Source: Spirochaetota bacterium (lineage in GTDB: Bacteria > Spirochaetota > UBA4802 > UBA5550). From it: a stretch of 64,000 bases of DNA. The position numbers and the translations under genes are program-made. The stretch lies in assembly GCA_016933025.1 (NCBI GenBank), contig JAFGBT010000010.1:28514-92513 (forward strand), read 5' to 3'. Below the pieces are notes generated by a model. That model was given only the letters and a program-made list of their open reading frames with translations, had not been told where the DNA came from and did no database searches. Shown one piece after another: positions 46,131 to 54,620 of this stretch; position 1 is the stretch's first letter; the number at the start of each line of letters is the position of its first letter.

Positions 46131-47324
46131 ATGAAACCAAAATTCAACAGGGTCGCGGTGCTGTTTTCAGGGGGACCGGCGCCGAGCGCAAACGCGGTCA
46201 TATCGTCGGTCGCGCTCAATTTCCTCGACAACAACGTGTCGGTTACGGGCATCATGCGCGGTTATGAATTTATCCAGGACTTCAACAAGAACTATCCCAA
46301 ACTTCGCAAGGACGTCCATTACGGGAACATCACATATGAAATCACCAAGGCGAGGAACCGGAGCGGCATTTTCCTCCGGACGTCCCGGGCGAATCCGGGC
46401 AAGGACATCAAGACCATGGAGGACCTGAGCAATCCCGAGAAGAACGGACGCCTCAAGAATATCATCGACGCCTTCGATCACCTGGAGGTAGGCGCGCTGG
46501 TTTCGATCGGCGGTGACGATACGCTCAAGACCGCCAACTATCTCTGGCTGATGGGCTTCCCGGTGATTCATATACCCAAGACCATAGACAACGACTACTA
46601 CGGCATACCATGGACCTTCGGCTACTGGACCGCGGTTGACGTCGCGCAGAAGATCCTCCTGAACCTAAAGGCGGACGCTCAGGCAACGGACAGCTTCTTC
46701 GTGGTCGAGCTTATGGGTCGGAAATCCGGGTGGCTCACCTACGCCGCAGGCATTGCCTCGGAAGCGATCATCATGATCTCCGCCGAGGACATCCCGGGCG
46801 ATATCGTGAATCTCGATCAGATTGTCGAAAATATCGCCGATGTCATTGTTTCCCGCGAGAACGACAAGAAGCCGTATGGCATTATCGCCGTATCGGAGGG
46901 GATAGCCGACAAGCTTCCCCCGGAGATGAAGCCGAGGGCAACGGACAAGCACGGCAACATCAGGCTCGGTGAGGCGAAAATATCGAGCATTATAGCCGAA
47001 GGAGTCAAGGAGCGCTATCGGGAGAAAACGGGCCTCGATGTGAAAATAACCCCGAAGCAGGTAGGCTACGAGATACGGTCTGCTTATCCCACCGCCTTTG
47101 ACGTGGTCATGGGAAGCATGCTCGGATACGGCGCGGCCAGGTTCTACCTGGAAAACACCTTCGGCGTCATGGTTTCCGTAACGGACAATTTCGACCTGAA
47201 GGCGGTCCCCTTCTCCGAGCTTATCGACAAGGACACGCTTAAAACCAGGTTGCGCGATGTCCCGCGCGGAAGCGATTTTTTTAATCTGAAAAACAGGCTC
47301 CAATATATGAATATTTTTGACTGA
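46131..47324 (+). CDS. pfp: 6-phosphofructokinase, GGDD (pyrophosphate-type) group
   Basis: The second phosphofructokinase, 397 residues, reads FSGGPAPSANAVISS, SIGGDDTLKTANYL, HIPKTIDNDYYG and VELMGRKSGWLTYAAG. The GGDD motif with PKTIDND is the mark of pyrophosphate-dependent enzymes, which work reversibly. It is transcribed away from the ATP-type gene, with about 210 bases between them. GGGTGGGA precedes the ATG. Having both lets the cell run glycolysis and gluconeogenesis with different donors, which is inference. Confidence 0.85.
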   Translation: MKPKFNRVAVLFSGGPAPSANAVISSVALNFLDNNVSVTGIMRGYEFIQDFNKNYPKLRKDVHYGNITYEITKARNRSGIFLRTSRANPGKDIKTMEDLSNPEKNGRLKNIIDAFDHLEVGALVSIGGDDTLKTANYLWLMGFPVIHIPKTIDNDYYGIPWTFGYWTAVDVAQKILLNLKADAQATDSFFVVELMGRKSGWLTYAAGIASEAIIMISAEDIPGDIVNLDQIVENIADVIVSRENDKKPYGIIAVSEGIADKLPPEMKPRATDKHGNIRLGEAKISSIIAEGVKERYREKTGLDVKITPKQVGYEIRSAYPTAFDVVMGSMLGYGAARFYLENTFGVMVSVTDNFDLKAVPFSELIDKDTLKTRLRDVPRGSDFFNLKNRLQYMNIFD

Positions 47325-47343
47325 GAGGGATAGTGGGATCGTG

Positions 47344-47817
47344 ATGAACGTGAAACATGCCGCAATCATACTCTGCGCGTGCCTGGCCGCGGCGGTAGGC
47401 TGTTCCCGGGACCGGGGTCCTGCCGGCTTTGATGGAATTTTCGGCAAGCTTCAGCGCGCCAGCGGATACACCGAGGCGAAGCGGTACTATAGCGACGGCA
47501 CAATAGAAGTGCTGGACAGGGCCGTGCGTGACGGGGTAATCGCTGACGGGGACAGACTCTCCGTTCTCCCGCTTTTCAACGAAAAGACGGCGTGGGAAGA
47601 GGTATCCAGTAACGTTGAAGGGACGAAAGGCATCGTCCGCCTGCGCTACACCGGCCACCCGGTTGAAAACATGATTGGGTTCGAGATGGTCTTTCGCCTT
47701 GTAAAGGAGGGGGGCTCCTGGAAGATAGACCTGGAGGAGGAGCTGCGGGATGGCATGGCGCTCCGTAAAAAAGGGGGCGCGGCCGACTATATACGGCGCA
47801 TCAAGAAGGGCTACTAG
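47344..47817 (+). CDS. Small lipoprotein of unknown function
   Basis: The signal peptide ends in AAAVGC (Cys20), a clear lipobox, in a 157-residue product. The mature part has an alternating strand pattern with KRYYSDGTIEVLDRAV, KGIVRLRYTGHPVENMIGFEMVF and a final WKIDLEEELR, reminiscent of small NTF2-like or DUF4878-type lipoproteins, but I cannot assign a family. It starts 19 bases after pfp and its end is close to the convergent TPR gene. Confidence 0.7.
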   Translation: MNVKHAAIILCACLAAAVGCSRDRGPAGFDGIFGKLQRASGYTEAKRYYSDGTIEVLDRAVRDGVIADGDRLSVLPLFNEKTAWEEVSSNVEGTKGIVRLRYTGHPVENMIGFEMVFRLVKEGGSWKIDLEEELRDGMALRKKGGAADYIRRIKKGY

Positions 47818-48389
47818 GCCATTGATATTGCAAGGTTGAGGATGATTTCCTCGAGAAGCTCCCGCGCCTCCCCGTCGTCGGGGAATCGCTCGATGAAATT
47901 TAGGCATGATATATAGGCCATGTACAGGGCGCCCGCCTCGATGTAGAGGTTTATCAGGTTGAAATGTATCTCTTCAATGTCCGGGTTGATCTCCAGCGAA
48001 CGGGAATAATAGAAAATGGCCTGTTCCGGTTCGCCCATTTCCCAGCATACGCCGGCGAGATTTGCCAGGGTCACCGCGTCGTCCGGGTTCAGTCTGATTG
48101 AATGCTCAAGGATCTGTTTCGATTTTTTGAATTTTCCGAGTTCGCAGAGGGTTATCCCGAGGCCGTTCAGGATGTCCGGGTCGGTGCTGTTGAGCATCGC
48201 GCCGATGCTGAACAGCTTCAGGGCCTTCTCGTAGTCTCCCATCTCGACGTATTCATATCCCGTATCAATGAGAAGAGATGGATTTTCTCTCAATTCGCTG
48301 AGTTCCTCAAGGCCTATCTGCATCTCCTTGAGCGCAAGGGAGCTGACCTTTTTCTGGAATCGCTGATTCGATCGCTGTTTATCGGACAT
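47814..48389 (-). CDS. TPR-repeat protein
   Basis: The 191-residue cytoplasmic protein contains about four tetratricopeptide repeats from residue 38 (TGYEYVEMGDYEKALKLFSI, LNGLGITLCELGKFKKSKQI, LANLAGVCWEMGEPEQAIFY and one more). TPR arrays mediate protein-protein contacts. No additional domain is seen, so the partner is unknown. It is convergent with the upstream lipoprotein gene, overlapping it by four bases. Confidence 0.88.
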   Translation of the reverse strand: MSDKQRSNQRFQKKVSSLALKEMQIGLEELSELRENPSLLIDTGYEYVEMGDYEKALKLFSIGAMLNSTDPDILNGLGITLCELGKFKKSKQILEHSIRLNPDDAVTLANLAGVCWEMGEPEQAIFYYSRSLEINPDIEEIHFNLINLYIEAGALYMAYISCLNFIERFPDDGEARELLEEIILNLAISMA

Positions 48390-48788
48390 ACTGTTCTACT
48401 GTTGAAGCGACGCGCCTCTAAATGCCATAAAATATTATGTCTTATGACATTTTTTTGACAATAGTGCCGTAGATTCATTATGTCAATAAAAAAAGGTAAT
48501 TTTTTCCTGCATGAGTCACCGCGGCGTAAGAGTAGAGAGATTGTTATCGGGACATGAAGCAGCCGGGCGTGGTGTCTGGATGACTATTCAAGCCGAAAAA
48601 ATTACTTGACTGTTTGCGGGTATTAATTCTTATTGAAAAATTCAAGCGTGGAACAGGAAACTCGTCGTTTCCGCATTATGATAAGATGGTATTATCCCGG
48701 CACGCCACGAATCGAGCGAGTGCCCGCCGGCTAATGAATATTCTACTAACAGTTGCATCACGAGTTATACTTTTTAAGGAGTCACCGC
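48390..48788 (+). other. Divergent intergenic region before the rnf operon
   Basis: About 400 bases. It holds one promoter candidate for the rnf operon; a second TTGACT at 48605 has a poor -10. No ORF beginning here has a credible ribosome site. Confidence 0.5.
48455..48483 (+). promoter_or_regulatory. Promoter candidate upstream of the rnf operon
   Basis: TTGACA (48455-48460), 17 bases, TTATGT (48478-48483). It lies about 300 bases from the first gene, so another promoter may be used. Confidence 0.4.
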
Positions 48789-49070
48789 ATGCCAAAAGAG
48801 AAAATTTTTTGCGCCAATTGCCAGCATTGTATTGTCATCCGGCAATATGAATCCGAGCCTGACCGCTATGTCCTCAGGGTCAAGTGCCTCAAGAAGAAGT
48901 GGGTGAAACGGTCAGGAGAAGAGAAACTTTACAAGTTTTTTACTGTCGCGCGCCGCATCATGGACGACTGTGAATATTATACCGAATCGGGCGAGCTGTT
49001 TCCCTACATCAAGAATTTACGGAAAGAGCTTCCGATAAAGGACGAGATATATTCCACCAAGGATGTGTAA
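48789..49070 (+). CDS. Small five-cysteine protein at the head of the rnf operon
   Basis: AAGGAG lies seven bases before the ATG at 48789. The 93-residue basic protein has FCANCQHC (Cys8, 11, 14), Cys33 and Cys61, a pattern suited to a zinc site or an iron-sulphur cluster. There is no signal peptide. I recognise no named family. Its stop is two bases before the rnfC start, so it is translated together with the Rnf complex and may be an accessory or redox subunit, which is inference. Confidence 0.75.
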   Translation: MPKEKIFCANCQHCIVIRQYESEPDRYVLRVKCLKKKWVKRSGEEKLYKFFTVARRIMDDCEYYTESGELFPYIKNLRKELPIKDEIYSTKDV

Positions 49071-49072
49071 GG

Positions 49073-50386
49073 ATGTTTTCTCGCTTCGAGGGGGGCATTC
49101 ATCCGCCCGAACATAAAAAGGTAACCGAAGAGAGTGCATTCATAAATCTGCCGATTCCTCATTCCTGTTGCATTCCTCTCCAGCAGCATATCGGTGCTCC
49201 AGCGATGGCGGCTGTCAAGGCGGGCGACATCGTTACGGAAGGCCAGCTCATCGGCACCGCGCAGGGCTTCATAAGCGCAAATGTGCATTCATCAATACCG
49301 GGGAAGGTCGTTGATATCGCGCCTGTGCTGACCGCCAGCGGCATGCAGCAATCCGTCATCATAGAAGCCGAGGGCTCGTTCTCCGCCTCGGCCATGCCAC
49401 AGGAGGTCTCCGATTGGACCCTCCTTTCGGAGGATGAAATCCGAGAACGCATCAGGAACGCCGGCATCGTCGGCCTCGGCGGCGCGGCATTTCCAACCGC
49501 CGTCAAGCTGTCGCCCCCGAAAGAAAAACCTATCGACACCCTTATCGTTAATGGGGCCGAGTGCGAGCCGTATCTTACCATTGATGGAATGCTGATGAAA
49601 TCGTTCCCGGACGCGATTATTGAAGGAACACGGATCGCATTGAAGGCCTTGAGCGTACAGAAGGCTATTATCGGCGTCGAGGACAACAAGAAGGGCGCCA
49701 TTGCAGCACTCAAGAAATCGCTGGAACAGGCGGGGGCAGGGAATATATCGATCACAAAGCTGAAAACGAGGTACCCGCAGGGCGCCGAGAAGCAGATGAT
49801 ATACGCGCTGCTGCGGAGGCAGGTCCCTTCTGGCGGGCTTCCGATGGACGCGGGAGTCATTGTGCAGAACGCGGGGACCGTGTACGCCATCCGGGAAGCG
49901 GTTGTCCACGGGATGCCCCTTTTTTCCAGGTATATAACGGTATCGGGCGGGGCGATACGGCGGCCCGGGAATTACAAGGTCCGTATCGGCACGCGCATCA
50001 GGGACATTGTCGAGGAATGCGGCGGTTTCAGTCAAGAGCCGGCAAGGATCGTGATGGGTGGGCCCATGTGCGGTCTCGGCGTTTATTCGATGGATATCCC
50101 CGTGGTCAAGGGCACGTCCGGCCTGCTGTTCCTCACCCAGAAAGAGGTTAGTGGCGGAGATTATTCCCCCTGTATCCGATGCGGTAAGTGCGTTTCCGTG
50201 TGTCCGGCAGGCCTCCTGCCGTTCGCCCTGGGCAATGCCGCCGAGAAGAACAGGATGGACCTGGCGAGGGAGCTCAACCCGAACGATTGTATCATGTGCG
50301 GTTCGTGCAGCTATGTCTGCCCGGCCCGGCGGCCGCTGAGTCATTTTATAAAAATTACCAAGCAACGCATTTCAGCCAAGAGGTAA
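49073..50386 (+). CDS. rnfC: Rnf complex subunit C, iron-sulphur protein
   Basis: Rnf couples electron flow between ferredoxin and NAD to ion transport. RnfC is the peripheral NADH-binding subunit. The 437 residues start FEGGIHPPEHK and have GLGGAAFPTAVKL, NGAECEPYLTID (NADH/FMN-domain motifs) and two 4Fe-4S sets, CIRCGKCVSVCP and CIMCGSCSYVCP. The iron-sulphur motifs and first position show Rnf rather than Na+-NQR. It is followed by rnfD after 13 bases. Confidence 0.95.
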   Translation: MFSRFEGGIHPPEHKKVTEESAFINLPIPHSCCIPLQQHIGAPAMAAVKAGDIVTEGQLIGTAQGFISANVHSSIPGKVVDIAPVLTASGMQQSVIIEAEGSFSASAMPQEVSDWTLLSEDEIRERIRNAGIVGLGGAAFPTAVKLSPPKEKPIDTLIVNGAECEPYLTIDGMLMKSFPDAIIEGTRIALKALSVQKAIIGVEDNKKGAIAALKKSLEQAGAGNISITKLKTRYPQGAEKQMIYALLRRQVPSGGLPMDAGVIVQNAGTVYAIREAVVHGMPLFSRYITVSGGAIRRPGNYKVRIGTRIRDIVEECGGFSQEPARIVMGGPMCGLGVYSMDIPVVKGTSGLLFLTQKEVSGGDYSPCIRCGKCVSVCPAGLLPFALGNAAEKNRMDLARELNPNDCIMCGSCSYVCPARRPLSHFIKITKQRISAKR

Positions 50387-50399
50387 ACAGGGTTTCCCT

Positions 50400-51506
50400 A
50401 TGACAGAAACCAAGAATACAAGTAAAAAAGAAGAGATGCTGGTTGTCGCCCTGGCTCCCCATATAAGCTCCGGGGAATCTATCCCGCGGGTTATGTGGCA
50501 GGTGGTTGCCGCTCTGGTGCCGGCGGCCGCGTTTTCCGCGTGGCTCTTCGGCCCGCGTGTCCTGCTGGTCATGGGGGTGGCCGTTGTTTCCGCGGTGCTT
50601 GCCGAGGCCTGCATCCAGCTTCTGCTGAAGAAACGGGTGACGGCGCTGGACGGGTCCGCTGCCATCACCGGCCTTCTTCTCGCCATGAACCTCCCGGCGA
50701 CGGCGCCCCTCTGGATGACGACAATCGGCTCTTTCTTCGCGATCATCATCGCCAAGCAGCTCTTCGGGGGGCTTGGCTTCAATATTTTTAACCCGGCCCT
50801 TGCGGCGCGCGCATTCCTGATGGCGTCGTGGCCAATCGAGATGACCGCCCGCTGGCCCCGTTTCAGCGAAACGAACGCCCTGTCTCCCGTCGTCAAAAAT
50901 ATCGCCGGGTTTCCTCCGGCCGTGTACGACGCGCTGACACAGGCGACCCCGCTCGGGATCATCAAGGAGGGACCGAAGATACTCGCGGATAACAATATCG
51001 GGCTTTCCGGGCTATGGGACATGATCTTTTCGCGCGACATGCTCGGCGCTCTCTTTACCGGGAATGTCGGCGGCTGCCTGGGTGAAACATCCGTGCTCCT
51101 TCTCCTCGCGGGTGGGGTGTTCCTGCTTGCAAGAAAAATCATAACATGGCACGTCCCGCTCTTTTTCATCGGCACCTTCACGGCGGCTGTCGCCGCCTAC
51201 TACTATTTCAGCGGATTCCCGGCACCGCATCTCATGGTCGCCTATAACCTCCTGTCCGGAGGGCTCTTCCTGGGCGCCTTTTTCATGGCGACCGACATGG
51301 TAACCTCTCCGGTCTCGGCAAAGGGGATGATGCTGTTCGGCGCCGGGTGCGGTCTCATCACATTTGTCATACGAATCTGGGGGGGATACCCTGAAGGGGT
51401 TTCCTATTCAATCCTGATCATGAACGCCTTTGTCCCGCTGATAGACCGATACATTAAGCCGAAAGTCTTCGGCACCACCAAGAAGATTAAGGGCGGCGCG
51501 GTATGA
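50400..51506 (+). CDS. rnfD: Rnf complex subunit D, membrane flavoprotein
   Basis: The 368-residue integral membrane subunit has about ten helices. ALDGSAAITGLLLAMNLPATAP and GGLGFNIFNPALAARAFL are conserved RnfD/NqrB segments. FMATDMVTSPVSAKG is the region where FMN is attached covalently to Thr in this family. The last four bases overlap rnfG (ATGA). The protein carries electrons across the membrane with RnfG, E and A. Confidence 0.93.
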   Translation: MTETKNTSKKEEMLVVALAPHISSGESIPRVMWQVVAALVPAAAFSAWLFGPRVLLVMGVAVVSAVLAEACIQLLLKKRVTALDGSAAITGLLLAMNLPATAPLWMTTIGSFFAIIIAKQLFGGLGFNIFNPALAARAFLMASWPIEMTARWPRFSETNALSPVVKNIAGFPPAVYDALTQATPLGIIKEGPKILADNNIGLSGLWDMIFSRDMLGALFTGNVGGCLGETSVLLLLAGGVFLLARKIITWHVPLFFIGTFTAAVAAYYYFSGFPAPHLMVAYNLLSGGLFLGAFFMATDMVTSPVSAKGMMLFGAGCGLITFVIRIWGGYPEGVSYSILIMNAFVPLIDRYIKPKVFGTTKKIKGGAV

Positions 51507-52204
51507 TAGTAAAAGATATCATCAAACCGACAGTTGTCTGTACCGCAGTAGCGCTGGCTTGCGTGTACGCCCTTTCGCATGTCCAGAAAATCACCGGACC
51601 GGAAATCATCAAGCGGATCAAGGAAAAGCAGGATACCGCGCTGAACCTGGTGCTCCCCGGCTTTACCATCGGCGAGAAGCGGGAGACGACCATAGACGGG
51701 AAAGAATTCATCTACTGGGAGGCCGAAAAGAAAGAAGGGATTGCCGCCACGCGCGCATATGCCTTCCTCGCGAAGAGCCCCGGCTACGCCGGCGATGTCG
51801 ATTCGATGGTCGGCGTCGACGAGAAGGGGACGATACTCGGCATATCTATCATAAGCCAGACCGAGACTCCCGGCCTCGGTGCCCGCTGCGTCGAGGTGGC
51901 GGGCCAGGAGACCTTATGGGACATCCTGAAGGGAAGAACCCCGCATACCGGCACCGGCGAACAGGTCCCTTTTTTCCAGGAGCAGTTCAAGGGGCTTACC
52001 CTCAACTCAAAAATCAATATACTAAAGCTGGGGGACTGGACCTCCGATAAGCGAGAATCTCTGCTCGAGAAAAACGGGATCTCCGCATTGACGGGGGCCA
52101 CGATAACAACGACGGCGGTGGTGCGTGGAGTTGAATCTGGAATGATGCGCCTCAACAGGGCGCTGGAGGAGTCGGCCAAGGAACAACCGGGAGGGGCCAG
52201 ATGA
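51503..52204 (+). CDS. rnfG: Rnf complex subunit G, periplasmic FMN subunit
   Basis: The 233 residues have one N-terminal membrane helix (about 10-28) and a periplasmic FMN-binding domain. VDEKGTILGISIISQTETPGLG is the family segment before the flavin site, and ALTGATITTTAVVRGV contains the flavinylated Thr motif (S/T-G-A-T). Attachment needs an ApbE flavin transferase, which is not in the window. It overlaps both rnfD and rnfE by four bases. Confidence 0.93.
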   Translation: MIVKDIIKPTVVCTAVALACVYALSHVQKITGPEIIKRIKEKQDTALNLVLPGFTIGEKRETTIDGKEFIYWEAEKKEGIAATRAYAFLAKSPGYAGDVDSMVGVDEKGTILGISIISQTETPGLGARCVEVAGQETLWDILKGRTPHTGTGEQVPFFQEQFKGLTLNSKINILKLGDWTSDKRESLLEKNGISALTGATITTTAVVRGVESGMMRLNRALEESAKEQPGGAR

Positions 52205-52797
52205 ATTACTGGAAGGAATTTAGAAAGGGGATATGGGAGCGGAACCCGCAGCTCGTAGTCGGTCTCGCTTTTTGTCCTACCCTTGCCGTTTCAACTTCTG
52301 TATCGAACGCTCTCTGGATGACGCTCGCGGCGAGTTTTGTTCTGATCTGGTCGAACATCCTGATTTCATCGGTCCGGAAAGTTGTGGCCAAGCACCTGAG
52401 GATACCGATCTTCATAACTATCATCGCCACGTTCGTGACGGTGGTCGACCTGCTGCTGAACGCGTACCGGCCCGATGTCTATAAATCGCTCGGCATCTTC
52501 ATCCCTCTCATCGTGGTCAATTGTATCATCCTGGGACGGGCCGAGGAATTCGCCAGCAAGAACGGAGTGCTGGTTTCCATTCTTGACGGCCTTGGTATGG
52601 GCATCGGCTTTGGCCTGACCCTCGTGGTACTCGCCGTAGCCCGGGAGATCCTTGGCGCCAACAAGCTTTTCGGATACACCCTGATTCCCGGCATGAAACC
52701 GGCGGCCGCCATGATAATGGCACCTGGCGCGTTTTTCGCCCTGGCTCTCATGCTATGGGGCATGAACGCGATCAATGCACGGAAAAAAAGGAAATAA
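52201..52797 (+). CDS. rnfE: Rnf complex subunit E
   Basis: The 198-residue membrane subunit has about six helices. NPQLVVGLAFCPTLAVSTSV, with its membrane cysteine, and VVNCIILGRAEEFASKNG are the paired conserved motifs that in RnfE/NqrD help hold a cluster between subunits. It overlaps rnfG and is followed by rnfA after three bases. Confidence 0.94.
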   Translation: MNYWKEFRKGIWERNPQLVVGLAFCPTLAVSTSVSNALWMTLAASFVLIWSNILISSVRKVVAKHLRIPIFITIIATFVTVVDLLLNAYRPDVYKSLGIFIPLIVVNCIILGRAEEFASKNGVLVSILDGLGMGIGFGLTLVVLAVAREILGANKLFGYTLIPGMKPAAAMIMAPGAFFALALMLWGMNAINARKKRK

Positions 52798-52800
52798 CCG

Positions 52801-53406
52801 ATGGAAATAAAGGTCTTCGTCACCATATTGCTCAGCACGATTTTCATCAATAACTATGTGCTCTCGCGCATGCTCGGACTCTGCCCGTTCCTCGGCGTCT
52901 CCCGGAAGCTCGATTCCGCCATAGGCATGGGGCTGGCGGTGATTTTCGTCATGTCCCTCACGTCATTTATAACCTATCCGATATACAAGCACGTGCTGGT
53001 GCCGAACGGGATCCCATACCTGGTCACCATCGTGTTCATACTGGTCATCGCGGCCCTTGTCCAGCTCGTGGAAATGGTCATCAAAAAGATTTCGCCGGCC
53101 CTCTACCATGCGCTGGGCATATTTCTTCCGCTCATTACCACCAACTGCGCGGTCCTGGGAGTCGCTGTCCTTAATATTACATCGGGTTTTGCCGAGCCGG
53201 GTGCCAGCATGGGCCTCCTGAAGAGCGTGGTCCAGGGCTTCGGCGGCGGGATCGGTTTTACCCTTGCCCTCATCATTATGGCGGGAATCCGTGAGCGGCT
53301 GGAGATCGCCGATATACCGGAGAACCTACGTGGCGTTCCCATCACCTTTATCACCGCGGGCCTGCTCGCACTGGCCTTTTTCGGCTTTTCCGGAATGAAG
53401 ATTTAG
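52801..53406 (+). CDS. rnfA: Rnf complex subunit A
   Basis: The 201-residue membrane subunit is the partner of RnfE. NNYVLSRMLGLCPFLGVSRK and TTNCAVLGVAVL carry the conserved Cys pair. The usual next gene in rnfCDGEAB order would be rnfB. Here it is followed after 56 bases by thyX, with an imperfect hairpin between (53411-53448). The rnf genes therefore end at rnfA in this genome segment. Confidence 0.94.
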   Translation: MEIKVFVTILLSTIFINNYVLSRMLGLCPFLGVSRKLDSAIGMGLAVIFVMSLTSFITYPIYKHVLVPNGIPYLVTIVFILVIAALVQLVEMVIKKISPALYHALGIFLPLITTNCAVLGVAVLNITSGFAEPGASMGLLKSVVQGFGGGIGFTLALIIMAGIRERLEIADIPENLRGVPITFITAGLLALAFFGFSGMKI

Positions 53407-53462
53407 AACTCACCCACCTCCCGCTCCCCGGGAACGAGTGGGGGAGGAGAATACATATTGAT

Positions 53463-54101
53463 ATGGAAATAACGAAACCGACAGTGACGCTCCTGGCGGT
53501 AACGCCGAACGCGGAAAAGCTGATCGAGGAGGCGGGGCGGACCTGTTATCTCTCCCTTGACCGCATCGCCGAGGGGACGGAGAAGAGCTTTATCCGAAAC
53601 TGCATCAAGAGGGGCCACCATTCAATACTCGAGCATGCGGCGGCTACGTTCCGGATAACCGGAGCGTCCCGCGCCTTCACGCACCAGCTGGTGCGGCACC
53701 GGATCGCGAGTTTTTCGCAGCAGTCCCAGCGGTACGTGGACGAGGCGGGCTTCAATTATGTGATACCCGACGATATTCGTGCGGACGAGGAGGCGGCGGC
53801 ACTATTCCGCGAATGCATGGCCCGCTCAGAGGAAACCTACCGGACCCTCCGTGAAAGGGGGATCAGGAAAGAAGACGCGCGTTTTGTGCTCCCCAACGCG
53901 CTGGAGAGCCAGATCGTATTTTCCGCCAATTTCCGGGAGCTGCGCACAATCTTGCACCTGCGGCTCGATCGAAGCGCTCAGTGGGAGATACGGCGCGTCT
54001 GCGCGGACATGCTGCTGCTGCTGCAGAAAGAGGCTCCTTCGGTGTTCGGCGATTTCGTGATTGACGGCGAGACAATGACGGCGAGGTCGGATCTACTTTA
54101 G
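53463..54101 (+). CDS. thyX: Flavin-dependent thymidylate synthase
   Basis: ThyX makes dTMP from dUMP using FAD, NADPH and methylenetetrahydrofolate. The 212 residues hold the family motif RHRIASFSQQSQRY (residues 78-91) and GHHSILEHA. This replaces ThyA, a pattern seen in many spirochaetes. A GGAGGAG about 13 bases before the ATG may serve as ribosome site. The end overlaps cheX by nine bases on the opposite strand. Confidence 0.95.
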   Translation: MEITKPTVTLLAVTPNAEKLIEEAGRTCYLSLDRIAEGTEKSFIRNCIKRGHHSILEHAAATFRITGASRAFTHQLVRHRIASFSQQSQRYVDEAGFNYVIPDDIRADEEAAALFRECMARSEETYRTLRERGIRKEDARFVLPNALESQIVFSANFRELRTILHLRLDRSAQWEIRRVCADMLLLLQKEAPSVFGDFVIDGETMTARSDLL

Positions 54102-54560
54102 CGCGACATTCATTTCCAGCTGGCCCATCGGGCTGTACAGGTTTATCCCCAGGGTGGTCTGCTTAATCAGGGTGATGGTAAATTCTTTTCCCTCGACGAC
54201 GGTCGGAGTGGTCATGTTGATGCGCTTGCCCGAACTCGCGAAGAGGTTCATAGCATTACCGGTGATCATATTGGCCATCTCGCCGATGATATCCTTGTAT
54301 TCAGACTTGACCTGATCTTCCTTCAGTCCCGGCACGAGAGCCTGCGCAATTTTAACGACCATGGCGTATCCCATGCTGTAGACGACTTCGCCGGTCACTC
54401 CGCCGGTGATGCCGATGATGATGGCGACGTCGAGCGAGGGGATCGGGCTCTCCTTGATGACCAGCTTGCCCCTCCTCAGGTCGACATTCAGTATTGATTT
54501 GAATACAGCGCTCGCGGCCTCAAGGAATGGGTTTACGAAGTCGGCATTTATATTCACCAT
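54093..54560 (-). CDS. cheX: CheY-P phosphatase CheX
   Basis: CheX dephosphorylates the chemotaxis response regulator CheY and is important for spirochaete motility. The 155 residues have the CheC/CheX fold. The catalytic pair is visible in GEMANMITGNAMN (Glu94 and Asn97). The GITGGVTGEVVYSM segment is also typical. No other che gene is nearby, so cheX sits as a single gene, convergent with thyX. An uncharacterised CheX-like regulator is a less likely alternative. Confidence 0.88.
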   Translation of the reverse strand: MVNINADFVNPFLEAASAVFKSILNVDLRRGKLVIKESPIPSLDVAIIIGITGGVTGEVVYSMGYAMVVKIAQALVPGLKEDQVKSEYKDIIGEMANMITGNAMNLFASSGKRINMTTPTVVEGKEFTITLIKQTTLGINLYSPMGQLEMNVALK

Positions 54561-54620
54561 ATACAGGCAGGACCTCTTTTGATTATATCATAACTACAGC
54601 TAACATACATCTAATATATA

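Noticed and set aside
49073..53406. Na+-translocating NADH:quinone reductase (Nqr) instead of Rnf
   Set aside because: The first subunit has two 4Fe-4S motifs and the RnfC opening, whereas NqrA lacks these; no nqrF follows.
53411..53448. Imperfect hairpin between rnfA and thyX
   Set aside because: CCTCCC and GGGAGG can pair around a CCCGGG centre, but mismatches break the stem and no T-run follows, so I do not call a terminator.
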